Origin: Marvania coccoides
Lineage: Eukaryota; Chlorophyta; Trebouxiophyceae; Chlorellales; Chlorellaceae
Length of the DNA: 64,000 nucleotides
Direction of reading: 5' to 3'
Assembly (NCBI GenBank): GCA_963854735.1
Contig: OY978103.1
Location: forward strand, 310,001 to 374,000
A program made the position numbers and the translations under genes. This document shows, one piece after another, positions 57,524-64,000 of the stretch. Below the pieces are notes generated by a model, which searched no databases, was not told the origin of the DNA, and saw only the letters and a program-made list of their open reading frames with translations. Positions within the stretch are counted from its first letter, which is position 1. Every line of letters begins with the position of its first letter.

Positions 57524-58181
57524 GTGGCAGGGATGGAGGCGGCATGAGGCAATTCTTAGGGCACGATTTAACTGCATTTTTTAGATCATTTTTCCTTCTG
57601 TTCAGCATTTCCCCCTCTCGTTCATATGATCTGGCAACAGTTTGAGCAAAGGTCCAACCAATTATAAGGCTTGGCATGTTATTTTCTTTGTGCGCAAGCT
57701 GTTTAAAAGTCAAATTAAACGGAAGGTGACCGTCCCTGAGAACAAGAGCTTGAATGCTATTTTCCCGCAATGTTGCGGGATCTAACCACCTTCTGATTTG
57801 GCTTCATCTGCAACCCGTCAACATGCCTGCTTTAGCCTTCCGAAGCCAGCCTATTCCGAGTTGTACGGTGCCGATGCCCCGCCACCGTTGGGAGCATTCT
57901 TTCGTTTGTTTGAAGCCTCTATCGGCCCCTGGTACATGTTGAGCTTAACTGCTTCCTCGTTGATTTCTGATAAAACTCAAAAATCGCTGACAACGATGTG
58001 CCAACGATAATAATTTTGAATTTTGGTCGACAGCCAATAAGAAACGGAAACGAATGAAGCCCAGAAACGTTTTTAATGCAATTTCTAATTTTAATCGCAA
58101 TCTATTATTTATTCTTATTTATTCCAGCAGCCTTGGCAGGATGTTCATCGCAGTTTTTGACAACAGCTTGTACAGGATGAG
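57524..58181. other. Intergenic, no gene seen
   Basis: Spacer between the two co-oriented related genes. A + frame at 57798-58010 (AYSELYGADAPPPLGAFFRL) is faintly protein-like but has no start or partner exon. Confidence 0.4.
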
Positions 58182-61100
58182 ATGAGAAACAGCCGGAGCC
58201 GTTACTCGTCGATCGGCGCATTCACTTCAATCTTTGGTATGTGCTTCAAGGTACCACACCCGATCAGCAGCTACCAAGCTGAACCCACAGACGACCCGTT
58301 GGACCAGCTGCTACTGGAGGGTATGGCTGATAACGTTTATCCTCGCGCGCCCACACCCCTCGCGGATGACAGCGGCAATGGCCGCAATGCTATCAACGAT
58401 TCCACGCTCATAGCAAGCAGCGACGGTGGCAGCAGCGAGCTGTATACTGTTTACGTCGGCAATCTGCCAAAGAAAATCACCAAGGAGCGCTTCAAGGGCG
58501 TCTTCGTCACCTTCAACCCCGCCGTGGTGGACCTCCCTAGAGGCAGGACCGACTCCGACTGCCGCGGCTACGGTTTCCTGCACTTCCGCAGTAAAGCAGC
58601 GGCTCTTGCGGCCGTCAGCTTTGCCAGTTGCCTAGTCGTCGATGGCAAGCAGCTGCGGGCCGAGGCATGCTGGAAAAGGAGCGTCACAGTCACCGCCCCC
58701 CCCGCGCTTGCGCCCGTCATCACCCGCGGCAGCAGCGCAGCAGCGGATGCAGCTTCTGTGCGAGCCGCATACAGCAGCTTTTCAGCTGCTTCCAGCATCA
58801 CTGCTCTCTCTCAGAGCGTGGCCACCCGCGCCCAAGCAGCACCCCCTGGTACTTTCATTGCCACTGCATCCTGGGGCGCAGCTGCCCACAGCGGCGGCTC
58901 TTTTCGTGGAAATCCCGGCATCGCTTCTTTCGCCTGCGCTACCCTCTCAAAGCAGCAGGTAATCAAATAAATACTTGTATTACTGGCAATAGCCATAATG
59001 TATTGATTGTATATTTTTCTTCTTCTCGTTTCCCCCCTTTCCTGTAGGCTGCTCCGCCGGCTGAAGACGGAAAAGCAGCGGCGGCAGAAGATGCCTTCAC
59101 CATCCCTGCAGTTCACCCCACCCTGGCATCCTCTTCATCTCCTCGGCGCGCACGCTCTCCCCCCCTCCCTCGCGCTCCTCTCTTCGTGGGAGGCTCAGCC
59201 AACTTTCCAGACGCCGCTGCACCCGCCTTCGTGCCCTCCTCGCTGGGCTGCAGCCGCCTGTCCGAGTACCTGAAGCAGGCTGAGGAGGGTCAGGACGATT
59301 CTGGGAACGAGAAAGACGCTGCCGTGGGGATCAAGGCGCACAAACAGAAAAGGGGCGGCAGGAAGCGGCACCGCCGCGGCAGCAGGGGCGGCACCCACCA
59401 GCGGTCGGCGGCAGAGGGAGACGCGGGAGAAGATTCAGAGGCTGCACAGCCCCGCGCTCCTCTCATCGTGGGCCAGAGCCAGCTGTCAAGCTGTGAAATG
59501 CCAGCCGCTCCCAGCGGTGACAACGCCTCCCGCCCTTCTGAAGACCCGGAAGATCTCCCAGCTGCTCTTGAGAAGCTGCCCCAGTCCGAGAACCCTCGGT
59601 TTGCGCGCCCCGTCCCTTCAGAAGCCGCTGCTGCTGAGGATGCGGTTCCCGAGACGTGGGAGACCATTGAAATCTCCTCTGACCCGCCAGCGGACTCTGA
59701 ACGCCTCGATGTCTCCCCAGGAGTGGCGCTGCCGGGCGCTGGCGGCAGGAGCCGCTACTCATTCGTACCTCACATCACTGCCCCGCTGCAGTACGCCCTC
59801 TCCCACCCAATGGGTGAGCCCCTAGGGGAGGAGCTGCCCGCCCCTCCTCCCCAGCCCCGCGTGCAGCAGCAGCGCTTCCAGCCGTCAGCGCCGTTTGAGC
59901 GGGCCCCAAGGCCGCCCCCGCCCCCGCCCCCGCAGCAGTTCATGCCGCCTGCGCCAGTGTATCACCAGCCACCAATGCCCATGTACGTGCCTCTGCCGCC
60001 GGGGCTGTTCCACGGCCTTCCTCCCCCTCCTGGCTTCGACACTTTCATGCTTGGGCTGCAGCCGTACCCTCCCGTGTTTCTGCCGCCGCCTCACTTTTTC
60101 CAGCCGTGGATGCCTCCTCGCCCGCCCCCGTTCCCACCTCCCCCTGGTGCATTCCCGAGACCTCCTCCCGGCTTCCAAGGACCGCGGCATGGCGGGCCGA
60201 AGCCCCCTCCGCCTCCCCCGCCCCCGCCGGCGACACCGCCGCCGGAAGAGCCACTTGCGCTCCCGCCGAGGCCCTGGATTGAGGAAAAGCTGCTGAAGCC
60301 TCGCGGGGAGGTGGCAGAGCTGAGCCGCGCCAACTTGCGGGAGGTGTTTGTTACCAGGGTGCAAATGAAGGAGGCTTACATGCGGGCGGAGACCGTCCTG
60401 CTGCTGAGTGAGTAGTCTTAGTTACAAAATCTTAGGCTTAGCATTATTGATGATTTTTGGCGTGTGAACGCAGTGTGAATAGCTTTCCGTTCAATTCCCT
60501 TTATTTAAAATAAAAAAATCAACTAATTGTATCCCTTTTGTAGGCGCCAAGGCCGCCAATTTCAACGCGCCTCCAGCGGCGCTGCGCCAGCCCGACGGCG
60601 GCGCCAGCGTGCTCTGCGGCGCCCTGGTGCTCGTCCCCCACGGCGACTCCCACTGCCTGCGCTTCGTCATCTCTACTTTCTTCCTGCAAGGCTCCCTGCT
60701 GCTGGAAGTCGACGGGCTGGCGGGGCTGATTCCCGCCCTCAGCATCGCCGATCGCAACCCATTCACCCCCCCCGAGGGCGAGCCAGCCGAGCACTGCTAC
60801 GAGGTGGAGGAGCTGGTGCGGTGGGCGGAAGAGGAGCGCGCGGGGTACAGGCCGCTGCGGCGCGAGCTCATTGCTGCCGCGTGGGCCCTCCTGGCGGCGA
60901 GAAATCATTGGGCGCGCGGGGTCGAGGCGCCGGTGGTCGACGCCGCCATCGCGTACAACGACCAGGAGGTGCTGGGCGACGCGCGTGGGCGCCTTTTCTC
61001 CGCGTTAGACAACGTTTTGGGGCTGTACGGCGCAGCGACGGCGATAAAGGAAATGTCCTCTGAAACCCCCTTTACAGCGCCGTACACCGACGTGGTGTAC

Positions 61101-61871
61101 CGTGCAAAATGTGGCACGCTATGCGACCGCGCTGTGGGGCTGGAAGAGCTGCGCGTAGTGGACGCGTGGTCGTTTTTACGCAGCCATGCGGCGGAGCGCG
61201 AAGCGGAGGGTTTGACCACAGAGGGGGAGCTGGAGAAGGAGCTGCAGCGGGCGTTGGACTGCACAGACCCCACCTACGCCGTGTTTTGGCAGATCTGCGC
61301 GGCGTTGAAGTCGGAAGAGGAGGAAGAGGAGGGATTTTCACCGCTGGGCATTACTGTCGTGAAATACGACGGCAGCGACAGCCCCCAGACCCAGGCGCCT
61401 CCCCCTACCTCTGGAGAAGGTATTGTGACGCCTCGGCCGCCGCCTCCGCCTCCTCCTTTTCCTCCTCCGCTGCCCCCGCCTCCCAAGCACCAGCAGGGCG
61501 GCTCTCGGCCCAAGAATGGCCGGGGGAAATACGTCCACCCGCTCCAAAAAGCAAGTGGTAGTTTTCTTCTTTTATTAGATTGCATTATTACATATAATAT
61601 AGCCCTTGTTTTTTCCCGCTCGGCTCGACTATTGGGGGAGTGGGCGGTCAGGACAAGGCACCTACTGAAGCCTTCAACTTTATGATTTCTTTTCACATGC
61701 TCAATATACACCGATGATAATTAAGCTCGTCCTTGATTTCTTTTATTTTCGATTTCTTTCTCTTGTTTGCAGGTCAAGCTGTGCCAGAGCTGGCAGCTGT
61801 GGCGCACCTGCCGCCACAGCGTCAACTGCAGGTTCGCTCACGGCCGGGAGGAGCTGCGCCCTCTTCCCTAG
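58182..61871 (+). CDS. RRM + shared unknown domain + CCCH finger protein (member 2)
   Basis: Four exons (58182-58958, 59048-60407, 60544-61550, 61773-61871) encode 1080 aa. An RRM spans about residues 85-165: YTVYVGNLPKKITKERFKGV (RNP2) and CRGYGFLHFRSKAAALAAVS (RNP1). A long Pro-rich region follows, with a lysine/arginine patch (KQKRGGRKRHRRGSRGG). The domain shared with the upstream gene follows: SRANLREVFVTRVQMKEA | LCGALVLVPHGDSHCLRFVI, SLLLEVDGLAGLIPALSIA, RPLRRELIAAAWAL. The last 32 residues form a single CCCH finger, C-x8-C-x5-C-x3-H (CQSWQLWRTCRHSVNCRFAH). The final intron uses a GC donor (AAA|GCAAGT); only this makes the finger in frame. An RNA-binding protein is the clear inference; its target and role are unknown. 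Confidence 0.8.
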
Positions 61872-62392
61872 CCGGAACGGCGCCTACGTCAAGGTCTTGG
61901 GCCGGAGGCAGTGCTCTTTTTCCAATCCCTCCGCCGCCCAACGGCGAGAATTTTTTCATCAGTCAAAAGAAAAGAGAGACACAGAAAAGAAAAGATGATA
62001 AATTTACTATTTATACTTCAGAGACACAGTGATATTCTAGCCCCCCTTGTTTTTTCCCATGGGCCTGCTTTGCGACGGCAGCGCCTCCTGAAGACGATAA
62101 CGTCTTTCTATAATGCGAGCAAATTTCGTGAAACACAACACCATTCAAAGCTCTCCATCCATCAACTACCATTGTCACGCCCACAACCATCATCACTATT
62201 ACATCATGCACTTTTTTGTCAGCACTCGTGCAGTTGTATTTTTTTTGCGCATTCATTCATCGGTCATTTCAAATCAACAATAATTGTAAAAGAAAGAGAA
62301 GAAAACAATAGCAAGCACCAGATAAGAATTACTCACGCACACCAAACTTCTGAAAACGACGCCCCAATTAACCGAACGGAATTAAAATTAAG
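61872..62392. other. Intergenic between convergent genes
   Basis: AT-rich, likely 3' UTRs of both genes. No coding frame was recognised. Confidence 0.5.
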
Positions 62393-63440
62393 TCAGACCA
62401 GGTAGGGCGGCGGCGTGAAGGACTCAACCGCAGCACGCAGCACGCCCGCAAACTCGCCCGCCTTCTCTTCCGTGCAGCTGCCGTTCACCGTGAAGAACCT
62501 CCGCAGCCCCTTGGGCGAGGTTCCCAGGGCCACAGCGCTCACCACAACTCTGGTAGGTGCCCCCGTTTGCCCCACTGAGTACTGAACGATATAACGGCCC
62601 TTACTTTCCACCGCGTTGACCAGCTTCGCGACCGTCACCGGGTCCCTAGCCCCACGCCCGGACACCTTGGCAGCCCCCTTCAAGAGGTAGCTGCGGTCCA
62701 TTGACGCCACAAGTGACTCAGCCCATTCGGTGACGCTGCCAAAGCTGCCTAGCGAGGTGAAATCAGCGCCAGGGGTGCGCACGGTGATGGCGATGCTGAC
62801 GTCGGGGGTGGAGGGGGGGTAAAAGGCAACCACGCGCTGCAGACCGGCGGCGTTGGAAAAGCGGGAGCGGCTGTCTCTAGGATCGGGGCCACCCAGCGAG
62901 CCGGAGCCCTGCGCCCAGCCTGAAGGCACCACTAGGGTGAAGTTATCCTGAAAGAGCGTCAAATGGGGAGTTTGGGGGTTCAATTTGAGTGAAAACTGAG
63001 TGGTGAAAGGCTGTGTAAATGGCATGCGAAAAGGCAGTGGCGAAGATGTTCTTTATAATTATATCAACTGGTTTTTAGTACCTCTGGGTCAGTGAACAGG
63101 GTGGACGCAGGCGCGGCATCTTCTTCGGCCACAGCAGACAGGGTGGGGATGATCAGCAGGGAGGAGGCCACCAGCGCTGCCCGGCGGGAGAAGGGTTCAG
63201 GCGCCGCTGCCGCCAAACCTGAAAAAATGAATTTTGTCAAGGGGTGAGGAGTAGGAAAGAGGTGTACGGGGGTGATCCGAAGGGCGATAGTGATTATCGT
63301 GTGGATAAGGGAGAAATTGAAGGCTCACACAGCACGGAGCTTGATCTTTTACTGGTTGTAGCATTGACAGCCAAAAATGGCCGGATCGTCTTGTGAGCCA
63401 CGGCAGGCGCCCCGGCAGGCGCTGAGCGAAGCGGTGTCAT
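62393..63440 (-). CDS. PsbP-domain thylakoid lumen protein
   Basis: Three exons (63440-63329, 63218-63082, 62947-62393) encode 267 aa. The presequence is bipartite: a stromal-type transit peptide (MTPLRSAPAGAPAVAHK..) followed by a twin-arginine lumenal signal (EPFSRRAALVASSLLIIPTL then SAVAEE), pointing to Tat export into the thylakoid lumen. The mature part has FTLVVPSGWAQGSG, SIAITVRTPGADFTSLGSFG, GRYIVQYSVG and RRFFTVNGSCTEE, the PsbP/PPD pattern. It is a PsbP-like or PPD protein rather than the main oxygen-evolving PsbP, which cannot be settled by eye. Such proteins assist photosystem assembly or stability. The donor at 63328 (GTGAGC) was chosen by phase. Confidence 0.88.
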
Positions 63441-63667
63441 ACTAGCAATATTTTTTAAATGTGAATAGGAATTTCCTAGCTCGAATGGATTTTTGAATGG
63501 CTCTGAGATCATCAAGGCGCAAAAACAGCTCTCTCTTGTGAATGGAGACCTTATTGAGCACTCATTTTATTCAAAGCACCTGTTTTTGTAGTGTAAATTT
63601 GCGCTAGGGTGCAGCACGCGCGTGATCACGCCTCCCGAAACTTTTTGATCTTTTTGGTTATTCAACC

Positions 63668-64000
63668 ATGGCTCGCAGCGCCTTCTTATTGGTTTTGCTC
63701 GTCTTGGGCGTGGCGATTTTCCCCAGCACACATGCTTTGTCCAAGATCAAGCTGCACAAGCTCACGCCCGCCGAGCTCCAGCTGCGAAAGCTTCACCATG
63801 TGAACCGGACGAGCCTGCTGTCTCGGCAGCGACTGGGCGAGACCGACATCGACATCATCAACTTTATGGATGCCCAGGTGAGCACCACCCACCATTTTTC
63901 TCTTCAAGAAGCACCCTTTTCAAAATTATATTTCACCCAACGTCTTCTGCTCTCCTCAATCCTCCCTCCTTTTTTCCCCTCACAGTACTACGCTGAGATT
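63668..64000 (+). CDS. Pepsin-like aspartic protease, N-terminal exons (cut by window end)
   Basis: Exon 1 is 63668-63877 (70 residues) and exon 2 starts at 63986 and runs off the window. A signal peptide is present (MARSAFLLVLLVLGVAIFPS..). A propeptide with basic/hydrophobic pattern follows (KIKLHKLTPAELQLRKLHHV), then DIDIINFMDAQ|YYAEI, the classic start of mature A1 aspartic proteases of the phytepsin/cathepsin D type (N..DAQYYGEI). The active-site aspartates lie beyond the window. A vacuolar or secreted acid protease is expected. It is divergent from the PsbP-like gene, with 227 bp between starts. Confidence 0.85.
   Translation, partial: MARSAFLLVLLVLGVAIFPSTHALSKIKLHKLTPAELQLRKLHHVNRTSLLSRQRLGETDIDIINFMDAQVSTTHHFSLQEAPFSKLYFTQRLLLSSILPPFFPSQYYAEI

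Overview
The window is nuclear DNA of a green alga, most likely a core chlorophyte. Evidence: four nuclear RuBisCO small-subunit genes with plastid transit peptides, a chloroplast class I aldolase, a lumenal PsbP-like protein, a PB1/Raf-like kinase, an RR-type tandem CCCH protein and an algal septin. Genes are densely packed on both strands and most have 1-6 introns of about 75-220 nt. Most introns are GT-AG, with a clear minority of GC-AG introns (donor GCAAGT). I cannot name the species. All gene models were spliced by eye, by matching reading phase across junctions.

Layout. 1-4 kb: last exon of HSP33, XRCC2, gamma-glutamyl hydrolase. 4-12 kb: long coiled-coil protein (-), LYRM7/MZM1 complex III assembly factor (+), RR-TZF zinc-finger protein (-), FkbM-like methyltransferase (-). 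12-20 kb: an uncertain reading frame, then two related B3-like proteins in opposite orientation flanking an NHA/SLC9B-type cation/proton antiporter. 20-26 kb: PB1-Raf-like kinase and a possible cyclin-fold protein. 27-36 kb: TatD nuclease, chloroplast aldolase, DUF1995-SAP protein, double-domain universal stress protein, TXNDC9. 36-40 kb: L-arabinokinase.

41-51 kb is an RBCS cluster with four intact copies: RBCS1 (+), RBCS2 (-), RBCS3 (+), RBCS4 (+). Their mature-protein exon looks identical base for base, while introns, transit-peptide exons and flanks differ. A decayed MYND-finger gene, a SET/MYND (ATXR2-like) gene and a broken or poorly resolved membrane-protein gene lie among them.

52-64 kb: a septin with a C-terminal membrane helix, and two adjacent co-oriented genes that share an unrecognised domain (the second also has an RRM and a terminal CCCH finger). 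The window ends with a PsbP-domain protein and the first exons of a pepsin-like aspartic protease.

Themes. Carbon fixation is represented by RBCS x4 and aldolase. Several genes are lineage-specific families of unknown role: the shared-domain pair at 54.8-61.9 kb and the B3-like pair at 12.9-19.8 kb. No tRNA, rRNA, CRISPR array or autonomous transposon was recognised.
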